A DNA stretch of 64,000 nt from an uncultured Flavobacteriaceae bacterium (GCA_947494205.1 CANLUH010000016.1:1-64000), one strand, 5' to 3'. Positions 52,700 through 62,501 are shown, numbered from the stretch's first letter. A program made the numbers and translations. Notes: generated by a model from the sequence alone, not told the origin.

Positions 52700-53010
52700 T
52701 GTTACAATCTATATTACATTATGGTATTCATTTTATACTACCATTTATAGTAGCACTTCTATGCTTCAAAAAACATTGGATAAAAGCGTATTGTATTATG
52801 GTTTTAGGAATGTTAATAGATTTTGATCATCTATTAGCAACTCCAATTTTCGATAGTAATAGATGTAGTATTAATTTTCATCCACTTCACTCCTATTATG
52901 CTATTGTAGTGTATCTCCTTTTATTACTTCCTAAACAGACAAGACTTATTGGTTTGGGTTTAGTCATTCATATTATTGCAGATAGTGTAGATTGTTTGTT
53001 TATGACATAA
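52699..53010 (+). CDS. DUF6122 family membrane protein
   Basis: A 103-residue protein with three or four hydrophobic segments and conserved-looking His/Asp in LIDFDHLLATPIFD and FHPLHSYY, with a late IHIIADSVDC. The spread of His and Asp resembles a YdjM-type membrane metal-dependent hydrolase, but activity is inference. Coupled to the WbqC gene by a one-base overlap. Confidence 0.8.
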   Translation: MLQSILHYGIHFILPFIVALLCFKKHWIKAYCIMVLGMLIDFDHLLATPIFDSNRCSINFHPLHSYYAIVVYLLLLLPKQTRLIGLGLVIHIIADSVDCLFMT

Positions 53011-53027
53011 CCTCTATTATCTATCAC

Positions 53028-53474
53028 TTATGTCTTCCACATAGATATAATCAAGTTTAAAAAATCAATAATATCATAAGCAATTAATAATGTTAAAATT
53101 CCTAATTCGTTACTATTAGATTTTAGTTTTCTAAAACTAAATATATAACATAGTATAGGTAGTATTAACAACAGTCTAAATATACTCCAATAAGTATATT
53201 CCATTAATTTGAATAGAAAAGACATAAAAGTAAATAAACCAATCACCAAGTTTAACCATTTCTTATTTAATCCACTCATTATAGTGTATATAAAACTTAA
53301 TATTCCAAAAGTGAAGAATGTGATGGTTACAAAATATTGAATTCCAGTAAACTTTAGTAAGTAACATAGTATTACCCCCACTACTATAACTTTCAATAGT
53401 TTTGGTTTTGTTTCTTTATAAAATCGAATACTAGCAATAATTGCTGTTAATAATATAATTCTTTCGTAAATCAT
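53028..53474 (-). CDS. Hypothetical multi-pass membrane protein
   Basis: A 148-residue protein made almost wholly of five hydrophobic segments with basic loops (ILLTAIIASIRFYKETKPKLL at the start). I do not recognise it. It is convergent with the DUF6122 gene and separated by only 17 bases, without a visible hairpin. Confidence 0.6.
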   Translation of the reverse strand: MIYERIILLTAIIASIRFYKETKPKLLKVIVVGVILCYLLKFTGIQYFVTITFFTFGILSFIYTIMSGLNKKWLNLVIGLFTFMSFLFKLMEYTYWSIFRLLLILPILCYIFSFRKLKSNSNELGILTLLIAYDIIDFLNLIISMWKT

Positions 53475-53580
53475 TTTATGTTTTAAACATCATAGACATT
53501 ACAGATAAGAATCAAAATCAATAAAAAAGTTACATTGATAAAATATAATTAAAAAAAATAGAGTACAAGAAGTTATCCCG

Positions 53581-54603
53581 TTACTCTAAACTAACCTTAG
53601 TCATAATTGGGTAATGATCAGAGTACTCAACATCATAGGTTTTAAAGCTATTAACATTAAACGCTTTATCTGTTAAGATAAAATCGATACGCATAGGAAA
53701 AAATTTAAAGTTATACGTTCTTCCAAAGCCATTGCCGCCTTCTTTAAACGTATCGTTTAAATCGGCTCTTATCGCTTTATAAACATAAGAGAATGCTGTA
53801 TTATTGAAATCCCCACAGATAATCATTTTATGCTTGCATTTAGCTTTATGCTTTAAAAATAATTCTGCTTGAGAATGCTGCATTTTAAATGTTTTACCAA
53901 CGCCTTTAAATAGCTTTTCAGATTCTTCTCTCGTTAAATTTTCTACTTTAGGGTCTATTCGTAAAGACTCTAAATGAATGTTATATACTCTAACAGTATC
54001 TTTTCCTTTTAAAATATCTACATAAATAGCATTATTAGGCGTATTAGGAAATGCTACAGAGCCTGAATTTACTATAGGATACTTAGAGAAAATAGCTTGT
54101 CCGTATTTTGTTTTTTTACCTTCTAATTTTTCATATTTATATTTAAAAAAAGAAAGATCGATGTTCTTATGAGGATGATATTCTTGTAAGGACAGCACAT
54201 CTGGCGATTCAGTTTTTATAAAATCGACTAACTTTGTTTCTATACCTTCTCCTTCTATCCAATTATATAAATTAAACAATCTTACGTTGTAATTCATTAT
54301 AGACAAATCATCACCTTTATCAACTGCTTTAGACTCAGAAAACTTATATAACGAACCAAATGAGAAATACCCAATAGCTAAAACAACTAAAGACAATAGT
54401 AATTGTTTCTTTATTTTAACGAGCCAGTATAATAGAAATAATACATTTAATACAATTAAGAAAGGTACGCCTAAACCTAATACAGAAAGTGCAGAGAATG
54501 TTTTTGGTGGTAAGAAAGGTAAAATATAAGATAGTAATAGTATGAATGCTCCAACCGAATTGAAGAAAAACACTACTTTCTCAAAAAACTTTAATCCTTT
54601 CAT
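53581..54603 (-). CDS. Endonuclease/exonuclease/phosphatase family membrane protein
   Basis: A 340-residue protein with three N-terminal membrane helices (about 10-90) and an EEP domain at about 95-340: MNYNVRLFN, LSLQEYHP (Mg-binding Glu), ICGDFNN and the terminal YSDHYPIM with the catalytic Asp-His. Members hydrolyse phosphodiesters in nucleic acids or lipids; the substrate here is unknown. Three-helix EEP proteins downstream of rhomboid genes are a standard Bacteroidota arrangement. Confidence 0.92.
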   Translation of the reverse strand: MKGLKFFEKVVFFFNSVGAFILLLSYILPFLPPKTFSALSVLGLGVPFLIVLNVLFLLYWLVKIKKQLLLSLVVLAIGYFSFGSLYKFSESKAVDKGDDLSIMNYNVRLFNLYNWIEGEGIETKLVDFIKTESPDVLSLQEYHPHKNIDLSFFKYKYEKLEGKKTKYGQAIFSKYPIVNSGSVAFPNTPNNAIYVDILKGKDTVRVYNIHLESLRIDPKVENLTREESEKLFKGVGKTFKMQHSQAELFLKHKAKCKHKMIICGDFNNTAFSYVYKAIRADLNDTFKEGGNGFGRTYNFKFFPMRIDFILTDKAFNVNSFKTYDVEYSDHYPIMTKVSLE

Positions 54604-54647
54604 ATTTATTTCACGCGCTTATAAAATCTTATACATTAAAATTACAC

Positions 54648-55511
54648 TTATTTACCAGCTTTAAATAAAAATTCTTTTTCTTCAGCAGTTAAACTATCAT
54701 AACCACTTTTACTAATTTTATCTAGAATGAGGTCTACTTTTTTCTGATTATTAAACTGATTAAATTCACCTTTAGTATACCCTCCTACTTTAGTTTTATC
54801 TTTATAAACGGTTTTCATGTTAGAAGATTTCTTTGGTATTATAAACCAACCCGCAAGCCAATCCATTACTTTTTCGAATCCACTACCAATATCATTTCCT
54901 TTTAATAATTGCTTAGCATAGACATAACCTAACAAAACACCTCCTAAATGTGCTAAACTCCCACCTTGATTATCTTGTCCAAAAACACCTAAAACATCTA
55001 TCACAACAAAAAAAGCACCTAAATACCATAGCTTTAATTTGAAAGAAAATAGCTGCACTTCTTTATTAGGTGAATAGGCACATAGAAAAATAAATAATGC
55101 TCTAACACCTGCCGAAGCTCCAATTAAATAACCACTTCCTTTAAAAAAGTCTGGAGCAATTGTATAACCTAATTGAAAAAACAAACCACCAACTATAGCT
55201 CCTAAGAAATAGATATTTAAAGCTGTTTTAGGTCTAAAAAGGGTTAAAAATATTCGTCCTATAAAATATAACCATAGCATATTAAATAGTAAATGAACAA
55301 AACTATAATGCAAGAATGCATAACTTATGATAGTCCATGGTTTAATAATATAACTATTAAAATCGCTAGGTAATTCAAACCATGTTAAAACACCAGTTAA
55401 AACTGGTTTTAAAATAGAGACTACTAAAAAAATAATAACATTAATAACTATTATTTTTTCAAGAATATTAAGCTTTCCTAATCTATATTTTATGTCATCG
55501 GTAAAACTCAT
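54648..55511 (-). CDS. Rhomboid family intramembrane serine protease (second copy)
   Basis: A 287-residue rhomboid with six or seven helices: SFVHLLFNMLWLYFIG, the nucleophile block YLIGASAGVRALF (GxSx) and the partner His in SLAHLGGVLLG. The C-terminal 80 residues are cytoplasmic and charged. Start and the stop of the first rhomboid share one base (55511), so the pair is translationally coupled. Substrates unknown. Confidence 0.93.
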   Translation of the reverse strand: MSFTDDIKYRLGKLNILEKIIVINVIIFLVVSILKPVLTGVLTWFELPSDFNSYIIKPWTIISYAFLHYSFVHLLFNMLWLYFIGRIFLTLFRPKTALNIYFLGAIVGGLFFQLGYTIAPDFFKGSGYLIGASAGVRALFIFLCAYSPNKEVQLFSFKLKLWYLGAFFVVIDVLGVFGQDNQGGSLAHLGGVLLGYVYAKQLLKGNDIGSGFEKVMDWLAGWFIIPKKSSNMKTVYKDKTKVGGYTKGEFNQFNNQKKVDLILDKISKSGYDSLTAEEKEFLFKAGK

Positions 55512-56335
55512 TAATCGACTCTGTATTTGTTAAATGAATTCTTTTTCCAATACCACATAATTAAGAATCCTATTACAGCTCCACCTACGTGTGCCATGTA
55601 TGCAGTATTACTAGGGCTAAAGAAAGATTGTCCCGAGATAGCAGAAATAATATCTAAAATAATAATACCAGGAATAAAGTACTTTGCTTTTACAGGAATT
55701 GGAAGAAAAATCATCATTAGCTTGGCATCAGGGTTCATAACTCCAAATGCAGCCATAACTCCCATGATACAACCAGAAGCTCCAACCATAGAGCTACGAG
55801 CAACTACATTCATTTCAAATAAAGATTTAAATGCATTGGAATCTATTAAATCTGGATTGAAATTAAATTCATTAAGTAAAGGAAGCATTTTTCTATGTAA
55901 AATTTCTCCTTTTATTAAATCCCCTTCTCCAGCATTAATAGACACTATTTTATTTAATAGTTCATTACTTATATTTAAATCTGCAATACCTTGATATGCT
56001 GTATAAAAATCATAATAATGGTAACCTAATTGAAATAAAACAGCTCCTAAACCTGCTGATAAGTATAAGAAAATGAATTTTTTACTTCCCAAGTTATGTT
56101 CTACAGCAGTTCCAAACATAAAAAGAGCGAACATATTAAAAAACAAGTGCATAAAACCGCCATGCATAAACATGTGTGTAAAAATCTGCCAAGGTTGAAA
56201 GGCTTCATTTTTTGGAAAGTACATAGCAAACCATTCATAAAACAACTTCCCATCTCCTACTAAAGATGTCCCGATAAACATTATAACATTAATAATTATT
56301 AAATGCTTTACCGTATCTGTTAATCTGTTCATCAT
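55511..56335 (-). CDS. Rhomboid family intramembrane serine protease (first copy)
   Basis: A 274-residue rhomboid: MHGGFMHLFFNMFALFMFG, nucleophile block MVGASGCIMGVMAA (GxSG), catalytic His in MAHVGGAVIGF. A soluble insertion of about 65 residues lies between helices, longer than in GlpG. It begins with two Met codons, 3 bases after mutL. Together with the next gene it forms a tandem rhomboid pair common in Flavobacteriia. Confidence 0.93.
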   Translation of the reverse strand: MMNRLTDTVKHLIIINVIMFIGTSLVGDGKLFYEWFAMYFPKNEAFQPWQIFTHMFMHGGFMHLFFNMFALFMFGTAVEHNLGSKKFIFLYLSAGLGAVLFQLGYHYYDFYTAYQGIADLNISNELLNKIVSINAGEGDLIKGEILHRKMLPLLNEFNFNPDLIDSNAFKSLFEMNVVARSSMVGASGCIMGVMAAFGVMNPDAKLMMIFLPIPVKAKYFIPGIIILDIISAISGQSFFSPSNTAYMAHVGGAVIGFLIMWYWKKNSFNKYRVD

Positions 56336-56338
56336 AAT

Positions 56339-58216
56339 TTACACAAACTTTCTATCTAATTCATCAACTGTCATTGTAATAAATGTAGTTCTATTTGTTG
56401 GGGAAACATTAGGTTCCTTACACGCAAACAAACTATTTACTAAATGCTCTTGCTCTACTCTATTTAAACTTTGCCCTGTTTTAATAGCTAAACTCTTTGC
56501 CATAGATTTAGCTAACAAATCTGTAGCACTAAAGTTACTATCGGGCACTTCGTTTTCTACATCACTAATGAGCTGTTCTAAAATAATAGACACCTCACTT
56601 TCTGGAACACTAACAGGAACTCCTGTAATTTCTACGAGCTCTTCTTTAACACTTTTAAAAACAAAGCCTGTATGCTCTAAATCGTTTTTTAATTGATTTA
56701 TTATTTCTATTTCTTGTGGCGAAAAATGCAATTCTAATGGAAATAATAATTGCTGGCTCATCGCTTCTTGCACTGTTATATTTTGCAAAAACTGCTCGTA
56801 AAGCACACGTTGATGTGCTTTATTTTGATCTATTACCAACATCCCAGATTTTATTTTACTAATAATATACTTATTATGTACCTGGTAAGTGGTTTGCTTT
56901 TGTTCTACTTGATTAGCTTCATCGAAAATAGAGGTCTCAACTGGAGCACTTTCAAATTGGACTTCGCTAAACCCTTGCTGTGTTTGTGTGCCTTTAGACT
57001 CTAAACCTACATATAAACTTTCCCAACTTGGACCTTTCTCTTTTTTATACGACGGTATAGATGACGATGCATTAGAAGTTACTCCAGAACTTGAACTTCG
57101 CATCGGTTTATCCTCTTGAAATGGATTAAAGCTTCTATCCACTTCTACACTTGGCATTTTTGCTTGTGTTTTATTATAAGGCGTATCTAGATTAGCATCG
57201 CGTTCAAAATCTAAAACTGGCGCAATATTAAATTGCCCTAAACTATGCTTTACTGCCGAACGTATTATAGCATATAGCGTATGTTCATCATCGAACTTAA
57301 TCTCTGTTTTAGTAGGATGAATATTAATATCTATTGTTTGTGGATCTACGGTTAAGTTTAAAAAGTAACTGGCATGCGTTCCTTCTTTAAGTAAGCCTTC
57401 GTAAGCCGAACCTATAGCATGATTTAAATAAGCACTTTTTATATAACGGTTATTTACAAAAAAGAACTGCTCTCCTCTTGTTTTCTTAGCAAATTCAGGT
57501 TTTCCTATAAAACCTGAAACAGTCAACACCTCTGTATCTTCATCTACTGGCACTAATTTTTCATTCGTTTTTACTCCAAAAACATTAACTATACGTTGTC
57601 TGTAATTACTTTCTGGTAGGTTAAACGATTCGCTACCATTATGAAACATCACAAAACTAATATTTGGATGTGCCAAAACCACACGATGAAACTCATCTAT
57701 AATATGGCGTGTTTCTACTGGATTCGATTTTAAGAAATTTCGTCTAGCAGGAATATTAAAAAACAAGTTTTTTACACCTATAGAAGTCCCTTTAGGCGTT
57801 ACTACAACTTCTTGAGACACAACATCGCTTCCTTCTATTTCTATACAAGTACCAACATCGTCTCCCTCTTGTTTTGTTTTTAACTCTACATGAGCAATGG
57901 CTGCTATACTTGCTAGTGCCTCTCCTCTAAATCCTTTGGTATGTAATTGAAATAAATCGTCTGCCGATTTTATTTTTGAAGTCGCATGACGCTCAAAACT
58001 TAAACGCGCATCTGTTTCACTCATTCCTTTTCCGTTATCTATAACTTGAATAAGTGTTTTACCTGCGTCTTTTATTATTAATTTTATTTTACTTGCACCT
58101 GCATCTATTGCATTTTCTAGTAATTCTTTTACTACAGAAGCGGGTCTTTGTACTACTTCTCCTGCTGCAATTTGGTTAGCAACATGATCGGGTAATAGTT
58201 GAATAATATCTGCCAT
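56339..58216 (-). CDS. mutL: DNA mismatch repair protein MutL
   Basis: A 625-residue GHKL ATPase coordinating mismatch repair after MutS. N-terminal blocks VVKELLENAIDAGA, DNGKGM and KGFRGEALASI; a Ser-rich linker near 375-395; the C-terminal dimerisation part with IDQNKAHQRVLYEQF and a final FACKEPN...TMTVDELD. The DQHA(X)2E(X)4E endonuclease motif is not intact (DQN, Gln for the first Glu), so nicking activity is doubtful by eye, though flavobacterial MutLs often read like this. Confidence 0.96.
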   Translation of the reverse strand: MADIIQLLPDHVANQIAAGEVVQRPASVVKELLENAIDAGASKIKLIIKDAGKTLIQVIDNGKGMSETDARLSFERHATSKIKSADDLFQLHTKGFRGEALASIAAIAHVELKTKQEGDDVGTCIEIEGSDVVSQEVVVTPKGTSIGVKNLFFNIPARRNFLKSNPVETRHIIDEFHRVVLAHPNISFVMFHNGSESFNLPESNYRQRIVNVFGVKTNEKLVPVDEDTEVLTVSGFIGKPEFAKKTRGEQFFFVNNRYIKSAYLNHAIGSAYEGLLKEGTHASYFLNLTVDPQTIDINIHPTKTEIKFDDEHTLYAIIRSAVKHSLGQFNIAPVLDFERDANLDTPYNKTQAKMPSVEVDRSFNPFQEDKPMRSSSSGVTSNASSSIPSYKKEKGPSWESLYVGLESKGTQTQQGFSEVQFESAPVETSIFDEANQVEQKQTTYQVHNKYIISKIKSGMLVIDQNKAHQRVLYEQFLQNITVQEAMSQQLLFPLELHFSPQEIEIINQLKNDLEHTGFVFKSVKEELVEITGVPVSVPESEVSIILEQLISDVENEVPDSNFSATDLLAKSMAKSLAIKTGQSLNRVEQEHLVNSLFACKEPNVSPTNRTTFITMTVDELDRKFV

Positions 58217-58219
58217 TTA

Positions 58220-58507
58220 TTAGCTCTTGAAAAAGACACTTAAATTAAAATCCATAAACCATAAAAAAATAAAGACTAGTATTAAAACAATATAAAGTAT
58301 ACGTCTATTAACTTGTTTATCTGAATCGTTTACATATTCTCCCCAAGCCGATTTAAATTTTTGTATTACGTTTTTATTAGCACCAACTGTAGAACGATAC
58401 TCATCAAACTTATGCTTCATTTCAAACGGGCTACCTTCACCGTCATTTTTATAATAACGTGGTGTATAGCTGTAGCGTTTGTTCTTTCGTAATTTAAATA
58501 ATCCCAT
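58220..58507 (-). CDS. Small tail-anchored membrane protein (RKNK...PRY family)
   Basis: A 95-residue protein with an N-terminal basic motif LRKNKRYSYTPRYYK, a charged helix and one C-terminal membrane segment (RILYIVLILVFIFLWFMDF). It lies 3 bases upstream of mutL. Databases sometimes call it riboflavin synthase subunit beta, from its nearness to ribH; nothing in the sequence supports that. It is paralogous to the gene at 58519-58719. Confidence 0.82.
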   Translation of the reverse strand: MGLFKLRKNKRYSYTPRYYKNDGEGSPFEMKHKFDEYRSTVGANKNVIQKFKSAWGEYVNDSDKQVNRRILYIVLILVFIFLWFMDFNLSVFFKS

Positions 58508-58518
58508 AACGTCTTATT

Positions 58519-58719
58519 TTAAGTTATTTTGGTTTCTAGATAATACATAAATATAATTATCAATGCCAAAACAACAATTAGTATTGGTAAAGTAGATGCC
58601 TTACGTTTACGTTTGCCTTCAAAACGATTCGAAGACGGTTTTATATTAGAATTGTTCTCTTCGGTATTAGAATATCTAGGTTTATAATTAAAACTTCTAT
58701 TTTTTCGATTTTTGAACAT
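58519..58719 (-). CDS. Small tail-anchored membrane protein, paralogue
   Basis: I start it at 58719 (66 residues, MFKNRKNRSFNYKPRYSN) because this gives the same beginning as its neighbour; the frame runs open to 58788 but the extra part is not similar. The basic RKN-x-(F/Y)-x-Y-x-PRY motif, an Asn/Ser/Lys-rich middle and a C-terminal helix (LPILIVVLALIIIFMYYL) repeat the plan of the 58220 gene, 11 bases downstream. Function unknown. Confidence 0.75.
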   Translation of the reverse strand: MFKNRKNRSFNYKPRYSNTEENNSNIKPSSNRFEGKRKRKASTLPILIVVLALIIIFMYYLETKIT

Positions 58720-58859
58720 AAATTCTATTGCATGATTTATTGCTGTGCAAAAAACATTCCAAAAAAACATATCTAACACAACACTCAAAAATACTTAAAA
58801 TACTGTAGAGTTGGTAAAGAGTAATGCTAAAAATTGTTAACAAAAATGCGCATTAAAAA

Positions 58860-58895
58860 AGGTGTAAAATCGTCTTAAAAGACCATTTTACACCT
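58860..58895 (-). terminator. Terminator downstream of ribH
   Basis: AGGTGTAAAATCGTCT (58860-58875) pairs with AGACCATTTTACACCT (58880-58895) with one mismatch; on the minus strand a T-run follows. It separates ribH from the small-protein/mutL unit. Confidence 0.85.
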
Positions 58896-58914
58896 AAATA
58901 TAAGTTTTATATAG

Positions 58915-59400
58915 CTAAGCGTTTTTTCTAAGCTCTGCCATTTTAATTGCTGCAACAGCTGCTTCAGTACCTTTATTACCATGCTTACCACCAGAGCGTT
59001 CTATTGCTTGTTGTAAATTATTATCTGTTAATACACAGAAAATAACTGGGACATCATGTATAATATTTAAATCCTTTATTCCTTGAGCAACACCTTCGCA
59101 AACAAAATCGAAATGTTTTGTTTCGCCTTGTATAACACTACCAATAGCTATAACTGCATCTACATTTTGAGTTTGCATTTTTTTGCTACCGTAAATAAGT
59201 TCGTAACTTCCAGGAACATTCCAACGTATTATATTTTCAGGATTAACGTTGTTTTCTACAAGTGTATTGTAGGCTCCGTTAAAAAGACCTTCTGTAATAT
59301 TGTCATTCCATTCTGAAACAACAATCCCAAACCGAAAGTTTTTCGCGTTTGGGATTGATGCTTTATCGTATTCCGATAAATTATTATTTTTTGTTGCCAT
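58915..59400 (-). CDS. ribH: 6,7-dimethyl-8-ribityllumazine synthase
   Basis: A 161-residue lumazine synthase, the penultimate step of riboflavin synthesis, assembling into large shells. Active-site blocks: VSEWND, WNVPGSYELIY (60-70), GSVIQGETKHFD with catalytic H96, and the C-terminal GGKHGNKGTEAA phosphate-binding loop. Canonical length. It follows the TPR gene after 27 bases. Confidence 0.97.
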   Translation of the reverse strand: MATKNNNLSEYDKASIPNAKNFRFGIVVSEWNDNITEGLFNGAYNTLVENNVNPENIIRWNVPGSYELIYGSKKMQTQNVDAVIAIGSVIQGETKHFDFVCEGVAQGIKDLNIIHDVPVIFCVLTDNNLQQAIERSGGKHGNKGTEAAVAAIKMAELRKNA

Positions 59401-59427
59401 ATTTAATTTCCGTTATAGCGGAAAATA

Positions 59428-60195
59428 TTAGTTAGACATTGCTTGCGCCTTACCTATAAACACATCTACTGTAGAAGCTTCTGCTGCGTCTGGGTAATTT
59501 TCTTTTATTTTATTAAAGTAACCTAAAGCTTCGCTAGCTTTACCTAGTTCTAAAGCTGCAATTCCAGCTTTCTTTAAATAAACAGGAGCAGTATAATCGT
59601 TTGCTCTCATCTCAGCTGCTTGCTTGTAATACTTTAAAGCTTGATCTACTTGCTCTAATTGCATATATGCATCTCCAATTAAACCTCTAGATTTAGCTGC
59701 GTGTACTTGATCATCTATAGAAAATGCATCTAAATATTTTACTGCATTTTTATAATCTTTTAAATTTAAGTAAGCTAATCCAGCGTAATAGTTTGCTAAA
59801 TTTCCAGCAGGAGTTCCTTTGTGTTCTTTAATAATATCTAACATTCCAAATTTACCACCACTACCATTTAAAGATAATGTGTAAAGAGAATCTGGTGCTA
59901 TACCAGCCACTGCATCGTTAAAGTGCTTTTGTGCAGGGAACATATCGTTCATTGCTTTTTCTTGAGCTGGTTTGCTTACAAACTCACTGTATCCTAAATA
60001 TCCTAAAACTAATGCTGCAGCAACACCAATAATTATGAATATATATTTTTGATTTTTTGCAACGAAGTCTTCTGTTCTAGAAGCAGTTTCATCTAATGTA
60101 TTAAAAACCTCGGCAGTTGTTGATTGCTCTTCCGTTTCTACTATTACTTCTTCTTTCGTTTTTGGTTTATAACCTCTTTTCTTGTAAGTCGCCAT
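59428..60195 (-). CDS. Tetratricopeptide-repeat membrane protein (YfgM-like)
   Basis: Started at 60195 (255 residues, MATYKKRGYKPKTKEE); eight more codons to 60219 are possible but lack support. A basic N-terminus, one membrane helix at about 48-66 (IFIIIGVAAALVLGYLGYS), then TPR repeats to the end (LANYYAGLAYLNLKDYKNAV, YLKKAGIAALELGKASEAL). The plan resembles YfgM, a periplasmic-facing TPR protein that works with the translocon and chaperones; this role is inference. Upstream of ribH and divergent from recF. Confidence 0.88.
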   Translation of the reverse strand: MATYKKRGYKPKTKEEVIVETEEQSTTAEVFNTLDETASRTEDFVAKNQKYIFIIIGVAAALVLGYLGYSEFVSKPAQEKAMNDMFPAQKHFNDAVAGIAPDSLYTLSLNGSGGKFGMLDIIKEHKGTPAGNLANYYAGLAYLNLKDYKNAVKYLDAFSIDDQVHAAKSRGLIGDAYMQLEQVDQALKYYKQAAEMRANDYTAPVYLKKAGIAALELGKASEALGYFNKIKENYPDAAEASTVDVFIGKAQAMSN

Positions 60196-60319
60196 GAATT
60201 GTATATTTATGCGTCGCAAAAATAAAATTTTTATCCATATATAAAAGGTAATTTATTTGTTATTTTGCAAGACTTATTCTTAATGGATAAAACTTGGATC
60301 ACTTTTGTGCTAATTCTAT

Positions 60320-61399
60320 ATGATTTTAAAATCTCTTTCTTTATTAAATTATAAAAATTTCGATAGTAAAACATTCAATTTTAATGATACCATTAATTGC
60401 TTTGTTGGTAATAATGGCGTAGGTAAAACCAATGTTTTAGATGCAATTTATCATTTATCGTTTGGAAAAAGTTATTTTAATCCTATAGCGTCTCAAAATA
60501 TAAAACACAACGAAGATTTTTTTGTTATTAATGGAGACTATGAAAAAGAAAGTAAATCTGAAAAAATAGTTGTTAGCCTTAAACGCGGTCAAAAAAAAGT
60601 AATTAAACGTAATAGTAAAGCATACGACAAGTTTAGCGAACACATTGGTTTTTTACCTTTAGTTATTATTTCTCCAGCAGATCGCGATTTAATTGTTGAA
60701 GGTAGCGATGTCCGTAGAAAATTTATAGATAACGTCATCTCGCAAAGTGATAAATTGTATTTAAACGACTTAATTAAATATAATAAAATATTGGCTCAGC
60801 GTAATTCGCTATTAAAATACTTTGCGCTAAACAATACTTTTAATAATGATACTTTAGAAGTTTATAATAGTCAATTAACAGATTTTGGCACTCGTATTTT
60901 CGGAAAAAGAGCAGCCTTTCTAGAGGTTTTTGTTCCTATTTTTAAAGCACGTTATAATGCCATTAGTAATGAGAGCGAAACAGTAAACCTAGCTTACAAA
61001 AGTGATTTATTTACTACAGATTTACATACGTTATTAAAACAAGTAGTGAATAAAGATAAAGGACTACAGTATACTAGTGTTGGTATACATAAAGATGATT
61101 TACAATTTAATATTGGCGACTATCCTATTAAAAAGTTTGGTAGCCAAGGCCAACAAAAATCATTTTTGGTTGCTTTAAAATTAGCACAGTTCGATTTTAT
61201 AAAACAACAAAGCGGTGTTAATCCTATTTTATTACTCGATGATATTTTTGATAAATTAGATGCTCAACGTGTGTCTCAAATTATAAAGTTGGTAGACGAC
61301 GAAAATTTCGGGCAATTGTTTATTAGTGATACGCATGCTGAAAGAACTGAACAAGCTGTAAAACAGGTGCATCAATCTTATGAGATTTTTAATTTATAA
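60320..61399 (+). CDS. recF: DNA replication and repair protein RecF
   Basis: A 359-residue SMC-like ATPase that helps load RecA at gaps through RecOR. Walker A GNNGVGKT (30-37), the signature GSQGQQKSF, Walker [13 protein letters not shown], and the D-loop after it. Full length. The next gene's frame overlaps its end, but its likely start lies 34 bases after recF. Confidence 0.96.
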   Translation: MILKSLSLLNYKNFDSKTFNFNDTINCFVGNNGVGKTNVLDAIYHLSFGKSYFNPIASQNIKHNEDFFVINGDYEKESKSEKIVVSLKRGQKKVIKRNSKAYDKFSEHIGFLPLVIISPADRDLIVEGSDVRRKFIDNVISQSDKLYLNDLIKYNKILAQRNSLLKYFALNNTFNNDTLEVYNSQLTDFGTRIFGKRAAFLEVFVPIFKARYNAISNESETVNLAYKSDLFTTDLHTLLKQVVNKDKGLQYTSVGIHKDDLQFNIGDYPIKKFGSQGQQKSFLVALKLAQFDFIKQQSGVNPILLLDDIFDKLDAQRVSQIIKLVDDENFGQLFISDTHAERTEQAVKQVHQSYEIFNL

Positions 61400-61433
61400 A
61401 AATCTTTGCATAATTTATTTAAAACCAAAACAC

Positions 61434-61856
61434 ATGAAACGTTACGTTTTTATACTTATAATAGTATTTCTTTTTAATAGTTGCTCTAGTAATCCTGAAA
61501 CCTTTATACCCAATCTAGGAGGCTATTGGGAAATAGAAAGTGTTACACTTGCAGATGGCACTAAACGCGATTATAAAGTAAGCACAACTGTAGATTATAT
61601 TTCTGTAGGTGATAGTTTAAAAGGATTTAGAAAAAAAATGAAACCACTTTTTAATGGTAATTTTGAAACCTCTAAAGATGCTGAACGATTTACACTAAAA
61701 TTAGAAAACGATAGTTTAAACATTTATTACAAAACGGCCTACTCGACTTGGAAAGAAACTATTTTATCTGCGACTAAAGACCATTTAAAAGTTGTAAACC
61801 AAAATAACCATGTATATTTGTATAAACGATTCTCCCCTATAAATATTAATGAATAA
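61434..61856 (+). CDS. Lipocalin-like lipoprotein
   Basis: Started at ATG 61434 (140 residues), because MKRYVFILIIVFLFNSC is a lipoprotein signal (Cys17); a longer frame from 61380 would overlap recF. The mature part begins LGGYWEIESVTLADGTKRDY and looks like a small lipocalin-type beta barrel. Function unknown. Its stop overlaps the DUF721 start by one base; recF-lipoprotein-DUF721 is a common order in Flavobacteriia. Confidence 0.82.
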   Translation: MKRYVFILIIVFLFNSCSSNPETFIPNLGGYWEIESVTLADGTKRDYKVSTTVDYISVGDSLKGFRKKMKPLFNGNFETSKDAERFTLKLENDSLNIYYKTAYSTWKETILSATKDHLKVVNQNNHVYLYKRFSPININE

Positions 61857-62152
61857 TGGCAAAACGTACTAAAGATTTATTAAACATATCGGACGTATTA
61901 AAAGATTTTGTTGAAACTAACAATTTAGAAAAAGGTTTAGACAAAGTTAATGTTAGAGACGCATGGTCTTCTTTAATGGGAAATGGTATAAATAATTATA
62001 CCGAAGCTATAGAATTAAAAAATGAAACACTTTATGTAAGACTTAGTTCTAGTGTTTTAAGAGAAGAATTAAGCTATGGGAAAGATAAAATAATAAGCAA
62101 TCTTAATGAAGAACTTGGCAAAGCTATTATAAAGAAATTAGTACTACAATAG
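61856..62152 (+). CDS. DUF721 (DciA-like) protein
   Basis: A 98-residue DUF721 protein: IKDFVETNNLEKGLDKV-type N-terminus and the core DAWSSLMGNGINNYTEAIELKNETLYVRL, then VLREELSYGKDKI. DciA proteins with this domain help load the replicative helicase DnaB where DnaC is absent; the short Bacteroidota version is probably related, and the recF neighbourhood fits a replication role. Inference beyond family. Confidence 0.88.
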   Translation: MAKRTKDLLNISDVLKDFVETNNLEKGLDKVNVRDAWSSLMGNGINNYTEAIELKNETLYVRLSSSVLREELSYGKDKIISNLNEELGKAIIKKLVLQ

Positions 62153-62274
62153 GCTAATGTTTTTTAATAGAACACATTAAAGCAACTGCTCTTTCAGAAA
62201 ATAAAAAAATAAACAAAGCTATTCTTAGAATAAAATATTATATTTGAATTCAAATAAATTTAAATTTTTTAAAA

Positions 62275-62466
62275 ATGGCTCAAGGTACAGTAAAATTTTT
62301 CAATGATTCTAAAGGATTCGGTTTTATAACAGAAGAAGGATCAGACAAAGACCATTTCGTACACATCTCTGGATTAATCGACGAAGTTCGTGAAGGAGAT
62401 ACAGTAGAATTCGACCTTCAAGAAGGAAGAAAAGGTATGAACGCAGTAAACGTAAAAGTAGTATAA
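62275..62466 (+). CDS. Cold-shock domain protein (first copy)
   Basis: A 63-residue CspA-type protein: RNP1 KGFGFIT and RNP2 DHFVHIS on the five-stranded barrel, binding single-stranded RNA or DNA and melting mRNA structure. Long AT-rich leader (about 120 bases), as usual for cold-shock genes. A terminator hairpin (62502-62525) follows, so the two csp genes are separate units. Confidence 0.96.
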   Translation: MAQGTVKFFNDSKGFGFITEEGSDKDHFVHISGLIDEVREGDTVEFDLQEGRKGMNAVNVKVV

Positions 62467-62501
62467 TTATATATATATTCTATTTAACAATTTACAAGAT
62501 T

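Noticed and set aside
58220-58507. Riboflavin synthase subunit beta
   Set aside because: That name is only inherited from the nearness of ribH; the protein is a one-helix membrane protein without lumazine or riboflavin synthase motifs.
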